Positions 42,318-50,412 of a stretch of DNA of 64,000 nucleotides are shown here, piece by piece. The stretch is taken from contig NZ_JALEGV010000034.1 in the NCBI RefSeq assembly GCF_022763245.1, forward strand, positions 1-64,000, read 5' to 3'. This stretch comes from Oricola sp. GTDB taxonomy: Bacteria > Pseudomonadota > Alphaproteobacteria > Rhizobiales > Rhizobiaceae. The notes beneath the pieces are model-generated. The model saw nothing but the letters and a program-made list of their open reading frames with translations. It was not told the DNA's origin and searched no databases. The position numbers and the translations under genes are program-made. How positions within the stretch are numbered: position 1 is the stretch's first letter; each line of letters begins with the position of its first letter.

Positions 42318-43125
42318 GGCGGTTGAGGTCGGACTGCATCAGCAGCGTGTAGGTGAAGCCGCCGAAGGCGCGCTCGCGCATGCGGCTGTGCCCGTAGGCG
42401 CCCGTCACCACCAGGTCCGCATGCTCGGCGCGCACTGCGGCGACGAAGGCGTTCGGCGAACTGTCGTGCTCGATGATCCGCGCCTCGGCCTCGACACCGT
42501 GGCGCAACAGGTAGCGCACGACATCCTGCGGACCCGACGCGTCGGCCCGGTTTCGCGCGTCGCCGGCCGCCAGCACGAGGGTGGTCTTCGCCAACCTCAG
42601 ATAGGGCAGGGCGAACATCACCGCCCGCCGTGCCTGGGGCGTGTCCTTCCATCCGACGACGGCCAGACGGGGAGGGCGGAAGGCGGCGTTCTCGCCGACG
42701 AACAGCACCGGCCGGCCGGCATTGCAGACGAGTTCGCCCGGATCGACCGAGCGATAGGCGTCGCCGCTGGAAGCGCCGTGCGGCGTCCCCGAGATGATCA
42801 GATCGGCGGCGCGCGCGTGGATCAGCAACGCCTTGGTCGGCAGGTCCTGAGACTGCCGCCAGGCCGAATACTGGCCGTCGCCCGCGACCGCCATGAACTG
42901 CTGCCGCAGTTCCTCGAAACGGTGCGTGTTCTGCGCCATCGCGTCGCTGCGATAGAGTTCGTCGATGGCGACCCCCATCTCGCTGACATGCAGCGGACGC
43001 AGGCCCGTCGCGGCGAAACCGATGAGATAGGCGTCGATCTCGCCGGCCAGATCGGCTGCATAATGAAGGCGGGATTCGGAATTCCCGTCGAATTCGAGAT
43101 GCGCCAGAATGCTCTCGTAGGACAT
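42304..43125 (-). CDS. Universal stress protein, two tandem USP domains
   Basis: The 273-residue protein has two Usp domains. The first (about 1-140) is degenerate and opens MSYESILAHLEFDG. The second (about 150-273) has the nucleotide-binding G-2x-G-9x-G motif in VTGAYGHSRMRERAFGGFT. USPs bind ATP or AMP and appear in starvation, hypoxia and dormancy programmes. An FNR-type site is centred 65 nt before the ATG at 43125, and AGGCCGAGATGTCC precedes the ATG. I start there because the upstream frame (to 43197) is unlikely. It is divergent from the FNR gene, with a shared site. Confidence 0.9.
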   Translation of the reverse strand: MSYESILAHLEFDGNSESRLHYAADLAGEIDAYLIGFAATGLRPLHVSEMGVAIDELYRSDAMAQNTHRFEELRQQFMAVAGDGQYSAWRQSQDLPTKALLIHARAADLIISGTPHGASSGDAYRSVDPGELVCNAGRPVLFVGENAAFRPPRLAVVGWKDTPQARRAVMFALPYLRLAKTTLVLAAGDARNRADASGPQDVVRYLLRHGVEAEARIIEHDSSPNAFVAAVRAEHADLVVTGAYGHSRMRERAFGGFTYTLLMQSDLNRLMAG

Positions 43126-43183
43126 CTCGGCCTCCCCGACGCGTGTCTGATCGCCGAGTCTCGCGCAACCAGCCGTATCGGCA

Positions 43184-43197
43184 TTGATGCCGGTCAA
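43184..43197. promoter_or_regulatory. FNR/FixK-type box between the USP gene and the FNR gene (box E)
   Basis: TTGATGCCGGTCAA is 65 nt from the USP ATG (minus strand) and 92 nt from the FNR ATG (plus strand), measured from the centre. It could activate the USP gene, autoregulate the FNR gene, or do both. Confidence 0.7.
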
Positions 43198-43282
43198 TCA
43201 GCGCCGGACGCCGTTTTTCATTTGTTTGACATTGCGCGCATGGAATGATGTCGTGGCCAGATCGTTTTCCGGATGGGGCAGC

Positions 43283-44065
43283 ATGAACGACGCCGCTTTC
43301 ACTCACGGCAGTTGCAAGAAGTGCGACACGTGCGCGATCCATCAGCGCTCGTTCTGCCGCGCGGCGTCGGACGAGGTGCTGAACGAGCTGTCGCGCATTT
43401 CCCATCTGCGGGAATACGAGAAGGGCCAGGTCATCGTCGCCCAGGGCGACGACGCCGAGATCGTCGGCAACGTCGTCAGCGGGATCGTGAAATTGACCAA
43501 CATGTCGATGTCCGGTCAGCAGAACATCGTCGGGCTCCTGTTTCCCTCGGACTTCTTCGGCCGCGCCTTCTCCGACGAATCGCGATTCTCCTACGAGGCC
43601 GCCACCGACGTGACCCTGTGTTGCATGAGCCGTCACGCCTTCGAGACCTTCGTCGTCCGGCATCCCGAGGTCGAACACGAACTGCTCCTGACCATCCTCG
43701 ACGAACTCGACGCCACGCGCGAATGGACGGCCATGACCTCGTGCCACACGACCATGCAGCGCGTCGCGACGTTCCTGTTCATCCTGTCGAGGCGGTCGGA
43801 CGGCGTCTTCTGCGATCCGTCCTCGCGCACGCGGCTTCCCCGGCCGATCATCGCGCTGCCCATCGGCCGCCGCGACATCGCTGCCTACCTCGGCACCACG
43901 CCGGAAACGTTGAGCCGCAACATTCAGACGCTGGTGCGCCAGAACATCATCCGGTCCCTCGACACCAACCATTTCGAGGTGGTCGACATGCCCGGCCTGA
44001 TCGACCGCACGGGCGAAACGCGCGAAGACCTCGAATCCATGTCCGGCGCGGAGCCGCTGAGGTGA
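43283..44065 (+). CDS. fnrL: FNR/FnrL-type Crp-family oxygen-responsive regulator
   Basis: The 260-residue protein has a cyclic-nucleotide-like sensor domain and a helix-turn-helix. The N-terminal cysteines CKKCDTCAIHQRSFC (C11, C14, C17, C25) include the C-x2-C-x7-C spacing of FnrL/FnrN proteins that hold an oxygen-labile [4Fe-4S] cluster. Cys113 or Cys114 can be the fourth ligand. The recognition helix has E208, S211 and R212 (TTPETLSRN), the same spacing as E209, S212 and R213 in E. coli FNR, which read TTGA half-sites. The ATG at 43283 follows GGATGGGGC. The frame from 43184 is an artefact of an open upstream region. It is the obvious candidate to bind the six local sites, as an active dimer under low oxygen. 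Confidence 0.92.
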   Translation: MNDAAFTHGSCKKCDTCAIHQRSFCRAASDEVLNELSRISHLREYEKGQVIVAQGDDAEIVGNVVSGIVKLTNMSMSGQQNIVGLLFPSDFFGRAFSDESRFSYEAATDVTLCCMSRHAFETFVVRHPEVEHELLLTILDELDATREWTAMTSCHTTMQRVATFLFILSRRSDGVFCDPSSRTRLPRPIIALPIGRRDIAAYLGTTPETLSRNIQTLVRQNIIRSLDTNHFEVVDMPGLIDRTGETREDLESMSGAEPLR

Positions 44066-44072
44066 AACGCCG

Positions 44073-45116
44073 GTGATCCCGCAGACGCCACTGGCCCTGA
44101 CCGCATTGCTGTTCCTGGCCGGTGCGGCGGGTGTCTGGTTCAGCGGCGGGCGTCTGGTGGCCTATGCCGACGAGATCGCCGACCGCCTGCGCATCGGTCG
44201 GGCGATGATGGGTTTCGTCTTTCTCGCAACGGCGACCTCGCTTCCCGAAATCGTCACCACGGCCATCGCCGCTGGCGGCGGCGAGGCGCCTCTGGCGCTC
44301 GGCAACCTGCTCGGCGGCGTCACCCTGCAATTCGCGATGCTGGCGATCGCCGACGGCTTCGCCCGCCACGCGGCGATCACCTCCTTTCCGCGCAAGACCA
44401 CAGTCGCGCTGGAGGGCGTGGCGCTGGCCTTCCTGCTCGCGCTGCTCCTCGCCGCCCTCACTTTGGGCGAACGGACCCTGCTGTTCCAGGTCGGCATCGG
44501 CGCGACCCTTCTCGGGCTCGTCTACGCGGCGACACTCGGCGTCCTGCGCCGGCACGACGCGGCCGATCCCTGGACGCCGGTCCATGTGCCGGAACAGGCC
44601 GAGGCGGAAGAGGAGAGCGTCTTCGTCAGCAGCTTTCCGCATCTCGGCACCACGACGCTCAACCTGCGCTTCCTGTTGCTGAGCGCCGCCATCCTGATCT
44701 CGGCCACGGTCACTGTGATCATGGCCGAGCGGCTTGCCGACCAGACCGGTCTCGGCACCGGGTTGATCGGCGTCACGCTGCTGGCCGGCGTGACCTCGCT
44801 TCCCGAATTGAGCACGACCGTCGCTTCGGTGCGCATCGGCGCCTACACGATGGCGATCTCGAACATCTTCGGCAGCAACCTCCTGATGCTCGGCCTCGTC
44901 TGGCCGGCCGACATCCTCTACCGAAAGGGCCCGATCCTCGCCGAATTCGAGCCGGTCCTCCAGCTCTCGCTGGTCTCGGGCCTGATTGTCACGATCGTCT
45001 ATCTCGGCGGCCTGTTGCTGCGCAGTCGCCGGTCTCTGTTCGGCTTCGGCATCGACTCGCTGGTCGTGCTCGGCGTGTTCGCCTCGACCATGGTCCTCTA
45101 CTGGGTCAGCGGCTGA
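44073..45116 (+). CDS. Sodium/calcium exchanger-family (CaCA) antiporter
   Basis: The 347-residue protein is a CaCA-superfamily cation antiporter, which moves Ca2+ out against Na+ or H+. Ten or eleven helices contain the two alpha-repeats: FLATATSLPEIVTTAIAAGG followed by GNLLGG (repeat 1), and LLAGVTSLPELSTTVASVR followed by SNIFGSNLLML (repeat 2). Thr, Ser, Pro and Glu positions match the transport-site pattern. It starts with GTG 44073, 7 bp after the FNR gene on the same strand, so it is probably co-transcribed with the regulator. The cytoplasmic loop in the middle is rich in Glu (EQAEAEEES). Ion specificity is not certain. Confidence 0.88.
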   Translation: MIPQTPLALTALLFLAGAAGVWFSGGRLVAYADEIADRLRIGRAMMGFVFLATATSLPEIVTTAIAAGGGEAPLALGNLLGGVTLQFAMLAIADGFARHAAITSFPRKTTVALEGVALAFLLALLLAALTLGERTLLFQVGIGATLLGLVYAATLGVLRRHDAADPWTPVHVPEQAEAEEESVFVSSFPHLGTTTLNLRFLLLSAAILISATVTVIMAERLADQTGLGTGLIGVTLLAGVTSLPELSTTVASVRIGAYTMAISNIFGSNLLMLGLVWPADILYRKGPILAEFEPVLQLSLVSGLIVTIVYLGGLLLRSRRSLFGFGIDSLVVLGVFASTMVLYWVSG

Positions 45117-45120
45117 GCGC

Positions 45121-47826
45121 TCAGCGGTGCCGACGGCGCATCCGGACGATGAACGCGCTGGCCTCGCGCAGGATCACCGGCACGACGCTCAGGCCCAGCA
45201 GGGCAAGCCAGACGTCGCTTGGCAGTTGCACCAGGTGGAGCGCGCTTGCCAGCATCGGCTGCAGGTCCGCGACGGCGAGGATCGCGATGCACAGAGCGAT
45301 CGCCATCCAGACATAGCTGTTGCGGGTCACCTGGCTGGTGAACAGCATGTCGCGCCAGTTGCGCATGTTGAACACATGCCACAGCTGGGCGAGCGCCAGC
45401 GTGTAGAAACACATCGTGGTGACGGCGTCGCCTTCCAGCCCGAACACCGTCGTCGCCAGTCCCAGCGCCAGCAACGTCACCGCCGCGATGATGGATCCGT
45501 GGGTGACGATCGCGACCCATTGGGCGCGCGCAAGGATCGGTTCGGACGGCGGGCGCGGGGGCCGCGAAAGAACGTTGCGATCCGCCTCGACGGTCCCGAG
45601 CGCGAAGGCCGGGAAGACGTCCGTGACGAGGTTCAAGAACAGGATCTGCAGGGGCAGGAGCGGCAGCGGAAGTCCGCTCATCACCGCGATGCCGACGATC
45701 AGGATCTCGCTCAGGTTGCACGAGAGGAGATAGGTCGTGAACCGCCGGATGTTCGTGTAGATCAGCCGGCCTTCGCGCACCGCGTGGATGATCGTCGGGA
45801 AGGCGTCGTCGCGCAGCACAAGCGCCGCGGCCTCGCGCGCCACCTGCGTCCCGCGCAGCCCCATCGCCACGCCGATATCCGCCTTGCGCAGCGCCGGCGC
45901 GTCGTTGACGCCGTCGCCGGTCATCGCGACCACTTCGCCGGCCTCCTGGTGCAGGCGGATCAGGTCGAGCTTCTGTTCCGGGTTCACCCGCGCGAACACC
46001 CGTGCCTTGCGCGCGGTGGCGCGCTCCTCCGCCGTCATCTCGTCATAGGGCTTCAGGTCGCGCCCCTCGATCACGGTGGACCCCTCGGCGGCGAGCCCGA
46101 CCGACTTCGAGATGTGGTTGGCCGTGGCCGCATGGTCGCCGGTCACCATCACCACCGAGATGCCGGCCCGCTTCGCGTCGGCGATCGCGCCCGAAATGTC
46201 CGAACGCGGCGGATCCTGGAAGCCGACGACCCCGTAAAGCGTCAGCCCGTCATAGACGGCGTCAGGCTCCGCATCGGCCTCCTTGCCGGCGATGGCGAGC
46301 AGGCGAAGCCCCTGCAGGGCGAGAACCTCGCACACCCGCGCCCAGTGCCGCCGCTGGTCGCGGTCGAAGGGCCGCCTGCCATGACCTTCATCGACATCGA
46401 CATCGACGACACGCTCCAACACCGCCTCCGGCGCGCCTTTCACCGCAACGAGGAACCGCTCGCCCTCCTGATGCACGGTCGCCATCATGCGTGTGTTGTT
46501 GTCGAAGGCGTGCTCGGCAAGCTCGGGACAGGTCAGGAGCAGGTCATGGCGGTCGAAACCGCCGGCCGAAGCGACTTCGAGCAAGGCGACCTCCATCGGA
46601 TCGCCCGCCGCGGTCTCGCCGTCGCGTCCGCGTGACGCGTTGTTGCACAGGGTCGCGGCGCGCAACAGATGCCCGGCGGCGTCGCCCGGATCGGGCTGCA
46701 CCGGCCGCGCATCGCGGATGAAGGCGCGGGCCTCGCGGTCGAATGTGATTTCGCCGCTCGCCGTGACCAGGCGATCCACATGCATGCGGTTTTCGGTCAG
46801 CGTGCCGGTCTTGTCCGTCAGGATGACGGTCGTCGCGCCCAGCGTCTCGACGGCGGACAATTGCTCGATCAGGGCGTTGTGCCGGGCCATGCGCAGCATG
46901 CCGCGCGCGAGTGCCAGCGTCGCGACGATCGGCAGGCCTTCCGGAATGGCCGCGACAGCCAGCGCGACGGCGGATTCCACCATCAGCACGAGGTCCTGTC
47001 CGGCGAGGACCCCGCTCAGGGCCACGATCGCGGTCACGCCCAGTGTCAGCCAGATGAGATGGCGGCTGAGGCGCGTGAGCTGGCGCTCCAGCGGTGACCG
47101 TTCGGGCTCGGCCTCTTCGACCAGCCGCGTGATCCGGCCGAGCTCGGTGTTCATGCCCGTCCCGGTGACGACGGCTTCGCCCGTGCCGCCCGTGACCGCG
47201 CAGCCCTTGAACAGCATCGAGGTGCGGTCGGCCAGAATGGCGTCCGCCGCGACGGCCCGTTCCGACTTTGAGACCGGCAGGGATTCGCCCGTCAGCGCCG
47301 ATTCGTCGACCGAGAGGTTCGCGGACGCGATCACCCGCATGTCGGCTGCGATCACGTCGCCCGCATCGATGACGACGACGTCTCCCGGAACCAGTTGCTC
47401 CGCCGATACGGCGACCACCGTCCCGTCCCGACGCACGAGCGCCGAGCGGCCCGTCAGTTCCCGAAGCGCCTCCATTGAGCGCACTGCCTGGATTTCCGTC
47501 GTGAAGCCGATGGCGGCGTTGATGAGTAGGACGGCGACGATGGCGACGAACTCGACCGTCTCGCCGAGCAGCAGGGCGAGAGCCGCGGCGGCGACGAGGA
47601 GGTAGACGATCGGGCTCTGGAACTGACTGATCAGGACGACGAGGAAGCTCGTCTTCGCCTTCTTGCGCAGCTCGTTTGGCCCGTAGGCTTCGAGCCGTCG
47701 GGCGGCTTCGTCATGCGAAAGGCCGCGCCCCGGCTCGACGTCGAGAGCCGACAGCAGCGCGCCATGTTCCATCGCGTGCGGTGCGTCCGGCAGCGGGGCG
47801 ACAGCGGTTTCGGAGACGGAAGCCAT
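45121..47826 (-). CDS. Cation-translocating P-type ATPase, Ca2+-type (P2A-like)
   Basis: The 901-residue enzyme is a membrane ATPase of the SERCA-like P2 group. Landmarks in order are: the N-terminal cation ATPase domain (LEAYGPNELRKK), actuator loop ALTGESLPVSK, phosphorylation motif VILTDKTGTLTENRM (about residue 345), nucleotide-binding KGAPE (AVKGAPEAVLE), hinge motif MTGDGVNDAPALRKADIGVAMG, and the C-terminal cation-ATPase region (six helices total at the end). The IPEGLP sequence of helix 4 (AAIPEGLPIVATLAL) is typical of Ca2+ and Na+/K+ pumps. It is convergent with the antiporter (4 bp gap). A similar P-type pump, CtpF, belongs to the mycobacterial DosR regulon. Confidence 0.93.
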   Translation of the reverse strand: MASVSETAVAPLPDAPHAMEHGALLSALDVEPGRGLSHDEAARRLEAYGPNELRKKAKTSFLVVLISQFQSPIVYLLVAAAALALLLGETVEFVAIVAVLLINAAIGFTTEIQAVRSMEALRELTGRSALVRRDGTVVAVSAEQLVPGDVVVIDAGDVIAADMRVIASANLSVDESALTGESLPVSKSERAVAADAILADRTSMLFKGCAVTGGTGEAVVTGTGMNTELGRITRLVEEAEPERSPLERQLTRLSRHLIWLTLGVTAIVALSGVLAGQDLVLMVESAVALAVAAIPEGLPIVATLALARGMLRMARHNALIEQLSAVETLGATTVILTDKTGTLTENRMHVDRLVTASGEITFDREARAFIRDARPVQPDPGDAAGHLLRAATLCNNASRGRDGETAAGDPMEVALLEVASAGGFDRHDLLLTCPELAEHAFDNNTRMMATVHQEGERFLVAVKGAPEAVLERVVDVDVDEGHGRRPFDRDQRRHWARVCEVLALQGLRLLAIAGKEADAEPDAVYDGLTLYGVVGFQDPPRSDISGAIADAKRAGISVVMVTGDHAATANHISKSVGLAAEGSTVIEGRDLKPYDEMTAEERATARKARVFARVNPEQKLDLIRLHQEAGEVVAMTGDGVNDAPALRKADIGVAMGLRGTQVAREAAALVLRDDAFPTIIHAVREGRLIYTNIRRFTTYLLSCNLSEILIVGIAVMSGLPLPLLPLQILFLNLVTDVFPAFALGTVEADRNVLSRPPRPPSEPILARAQWVAIVTHGSIIAAVTLLALGLATTVFGLEGDAVTTMCFYTLALAQLWHVFNMRNWRDMLFTSQVTRNSYVWMAIALCIAILAVADLQPMLASALHLVQLPSDVWLALLGLSVVPVILREASAFIVRMRRRHR

Positions 47827-47891
47827 GTTGCGTTCGCCCTGCTACGTGTCTTCCGCCATCCTTGCGGGACGTCTGTCGCAGACTCCGCCGG

Positions 47892-48728
47892 TCAATGCGC
47901 CATGAAGATCGGAAAGCCCGAACTGGCAAGCAGATCCCGCGTCGCGCCACCGAAAAGGAACTCGCGCAGACGCGAATGCCCGTAGGCGCCGGCGACGATC
48001 ATGTCGGCGGAGATGTCGGTCGCATGCTGGATCAGCACATCGGCGACGTTCCGGCCGGCGGACGGCAGCAGGTCGACGGTCACACTGGCGCCATGGCGCG
48101 CCAGATAGGCCGCGATGTCGCTTCCGGGCTCTTCGCCCTGGTCGAATTCCGAGGCGAGGGGATCGACGATCACGACGCGCACATCCGTCGTCTCGTCCAG
48201 CATGCCGAGCGCGTCATAGACGGCGCTCGCGGCTTCACGCGTCCCGTTCCAGGCGATCATCACGCGCTTCGGCTTGAGCGAAACGGACACACCGTCGGGA
48301 ACGACGAGGAAGGGCCGGGCGCTCTGGTAGACGAAACCGCCCAAGGCCTTGTCGGCCAACTGCTTGTCCTGGTCCTGCGTCGGCATGTAAAGGCCGAGAT
48401 CGGTATAGCGCGCGCGCATCCCGACAATGTCCGGGATCTGACCTTCGTCGCAGTAATACGACGCCACGTCGCCGGAAATGCCGGCCTCGGCGATCATCGC
48501 CTCGATCGCGGCCGCCTTGTCGGCCGCAGCCGCGCGGCCACGCTCGCGTTCTTCCGACCATGTGTCGGCCGGAACCGCGCCATAGGCGGTGGCGCTCGCC
48601 GGGATCGAAATGCCGATCACCAGCACGGCGAGGTGACAGCCGGCCTCCTGGCTGATCGCGATCGCCCTGGCGATGCCATCGGTGGATTGTCCGCTGCCCG
48701 TCACCGTGAAGAGAGTCTTGGAAACCAT
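47892..48728 (-). CDS. Universal stress protein, two tandem USP domains (second copy)
   Basis: The 278-residue protein is paralogous to the USP at 42304: two domains, with the ATP-binding-type motif GAYGHSRLREFLFGGATRD near the C-terminus and the same degenerate first domain (LFTVTGSGQSTDGIARAIAI). FMAH ends the chain. It lies 65 bp upstream of the P-type ATPase gene on the same strand, so the two are probably one operon. An FNR-type site is centred 127 nt before the ATG. The ATG at 48728 follows a moderate purine stretch (GAAAGGTGGC). Confidence 0.9.
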   Translation of the reverse strand: MVSKTLFTVTGSGQSTDGIARAIAISQEAGCHLAVLVIGISIPASATAYGAVPADTWSEERERGRAAAADKAAAIEAMIAEAGISGDVASYYCDEGQIPDIVGMRARYTDLGLYMPTQDQDKQLADKALGGFVYQSARPFLVVPDGVSVSLKPKRVMIAWNGTREAASAVYDALGMLDETTDVRVVIVDPLASEFDQGEEPGSDIAAYLARHGASVTVDLLPSAGRNVADVLIQHATDISADMIVAGAYGHSRLREFLFGGATRDLLASSGFPIFMAH

Positions 48729-48848
48729 GTCATGCCACCTTTCTGGCCTTGGCGATCACTGCCTGCCTGCCGGCATTTCTGACAGCAAGCGCCCGCGGCG
48801 CGCAAGCCGCTGCATTTCGCAACATCGACATTGCGCGACCGGCACGCC

Positions 48849-48862
48849 TTGATGCCGATCAA
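48849..48862. promoter_or_regulatory. FNR/FixK-type box upstream of the second USP gene (box F)
   Basis: TTGATGCCGATCAA fits TTGA-N6-TCAA. Its centre is 127 nt from the USP ATG (48728), further than the other sites, so a longer leader is expected. The gene on the other side (CoxG-like, 48918) points the same way and ends here, so the site most likely serves the USP / P-ATPase operon. Confidence 0.62.
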
Positions 48863-48917
48863 TCTTTGAAAGGTGCAAAGAAGGGGAAAGAACGGAAGAT
48901 GTGCCGCCGCCGTAGCG

Positions 48918-49376
48918 TCAGCTCACGACGGCGTCGGCGGTCTCGACGACATCCTTGAACCGCTCGAAGAATTGCCTGGAAAGCTTCTTTGCGGTGCTGT
49001 CGACGAGCCGGCTGCCGAGCTGCGCGATCTTGCCGCCGATTTCGGCCTTGGCCTCGTAGGTGAGGACGGTGTCATCGCCCTCGGCACGCAGTTCCACGTC
49101 GGCCCCGCCCTTCGCAAAACCCGCAATGCCGCCATTGCCGCTGCCGGTCAGGGAAAACCGGTTCGGCGCCCCGGACTGGTCGAGCGTCACCGCGCCGCTG
49201 AACTTGGCCTTCACGGGCCCGATCCTGAGCGAGACCTTCGCTGTCAATTCGGTGTCGGATTCCTTGACCAGTTCCTCGCATCCGGGAATGCAGTCCTTGA
49301 GAACGACCGGATCGTTCAACGCCGCGAAGACGACCGGCACCGGCGCGCCGATGCGGATTTCATCCTTCATGTCCAT
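48918..49376 (-). CDS. CoxG-like SRPBCC-family protein (carbon monoxide dehydrogenase subunit G)
   Basis: CoxG-type proteins have a SRPBCC (START-like) fold; in CO oxidisers CoxG is thought to hold the enzyme at the membrane. The 152-residue product has GAPVPVVFAALNDPVVLKDC, IPGCEELVKESDTELTAKV and GPVKAKFSGAVTLDQS, the family core, and no tail hydrophobic anchor was evident. It is the last gene of the S-L-M cluster, 13 bp after the alpha/beta hydrolase gene, and followed by the FNR-regulated block. It may help cofactor insertion or complex assembly of the molybdenum hydroxylase; the role is inferred. Confidence 0.88.
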   Translation of the reverse strand: MDMKDEIRIGAPVPVVFAALNDPVVLKDCIPGCEELVKESDTELTAKVSLRIGPVKAKFSGAVTLDQSGAPNRFSLTGSGNGGIAGFAKGGADVELRAEGDDTVLTYEAKAEIGGKIAQLGSRLVDSTAKKLSRQFFERFKDVVETADAVVS

Positions 49377-49389
49377 CGGTGACGTCCTT

Positions 49390-50247
49390 TCAGGCGGGGT
49401 CCGCGATCATGTCGAGGAGCGCCTTGGTCAACGCGCCGTCCGGCGCCGCCAGTTGCTCCATGATCGTGTAGTGGTTGCAGCCCGCGAGCGTCGTCATCGT
49501 CACGAGCAGTTCCTCTTCCCGCGCGCGCTTCTCGAACGTGCGTGACTGGCGCTGCAATTCGGGCAGTTCGTCGCCGCCGACGAAGAGCGCGATCGGAATG
49601 GGCCGCTTCGGCAGGCTGCGGATCGGCGCAAGCGTCTCCAGCTCGGCCGGCTGCAGCTTCAGTTCGTCGTTGATATAGGTGTGCAGGATCGGCTCCAGGT
49701 CGAAGATCCCGCTGATCGAGATCACGCCGCGCACGAATGGCAGGTCCGCCGAAAGCGTCGCCAGATGGCCGCCAGCCGACCAGCCGCCGACATGGATCCG
49801 GCTTGCATCGAAGCCGAGTTCGCCGGCCAGCGCCTCGATCTTGCGAAGCGCCCGGAACACTTCGTCGACGATCTCCGTCAGGCTTGCCTCCGGCGCGAGC
49901 GTGTAGCCGATCGTCGCCACGTCGATCCCGTGCGCGCACGGACCCGTCGAGACGAAGCCGAAGATCTCCTTGCTGTTGCGGTGCCAGTAACCGCCGTGAA
50001 TGAACACGAACAGTGGCGCGCCGGCCTGGCCGCAGGGAAAATAGTCCAGGCGGTTGTTGGGCTTTTCGCCATAGGGAATGTCGGGCCGGGCGCCCGGCTT
50101 CGCGCGACAGGCGGCGCTCCGGCACTCCCAGTCCTTCAGCCGCTCCGCGCTGTCGGCAACCGCCAGTGAATTGTTGTAGGCAGCGTCCTTCTGCGCTTGT
50201 TCCAGACTGTAGAAGCCCGGAATTTCGTCGCGGTCGTCATGTTCCAC
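49390..50247 (-). CDS. Alpha/beta hydrolase (kynurenine-formamidase/esterase-like)
   Basis: The 285-residue enzyme has an alpha/beta-hydrolase fold: the oxyanion motif FIHGGYWHRNSKE (HGGYW, as in formamidases), nucleophile Ser in HVGGWSAGGHLATL, and a C-terminal His near GCNHYTIMEQL. HGGYW with GWSAGG is characteristic of the formamidase/carboxylesterase group. It lies between the M subunit and the CoxG-like gene, with a 165-bp gap upstream and 13 bp downstream. It may hydrolyse an amide or ester formed after hydroxylation by the neighbouring enzyme. The substrate is unknown. AGGTGG precedes the ATG. Confidence 0.87.
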   Translation of the reverse strand: MEHDDRDEIPGFYSLEQAQKDAAYNNSLAVADSAERLKDWECRSAACRAKPGARPDIPYGEKPNNRLDYFPCGQAGAPLFVFIHGGYWHRNSKEIFGFVSTGPCAHGIDVATIGYTLAPEASLTEIVDEVFRALRKIEALAGELGFDASRIHVGGWSAGGHLATLSADLPFVRGVISISGIFDLEPILHTYINDELKLQPAELETLAPIRSLPKRPIPIALFVGGDELPELQRQSRTFEKRAREEELLVTMTTLAGCNHYTIMEQLAAPDGALTKALLDMIADPA

Positions 50248-50412
50248 CTGAACTGTCCTCCGGCGGTCTTTTGGGCACGGAAGGCCGCGAAACGCGCAAG
50301 CCTTCCCTCCGCGCCAGCCGGGGGTGCCGGCGAGCGTCGAGCCTTTTGGGTTCGTCTAACTTGAATGGGGCGCGCCGTCAGCCGCCTGGCCCGGCGCGCT
50401 CCCGGTTCTGGT

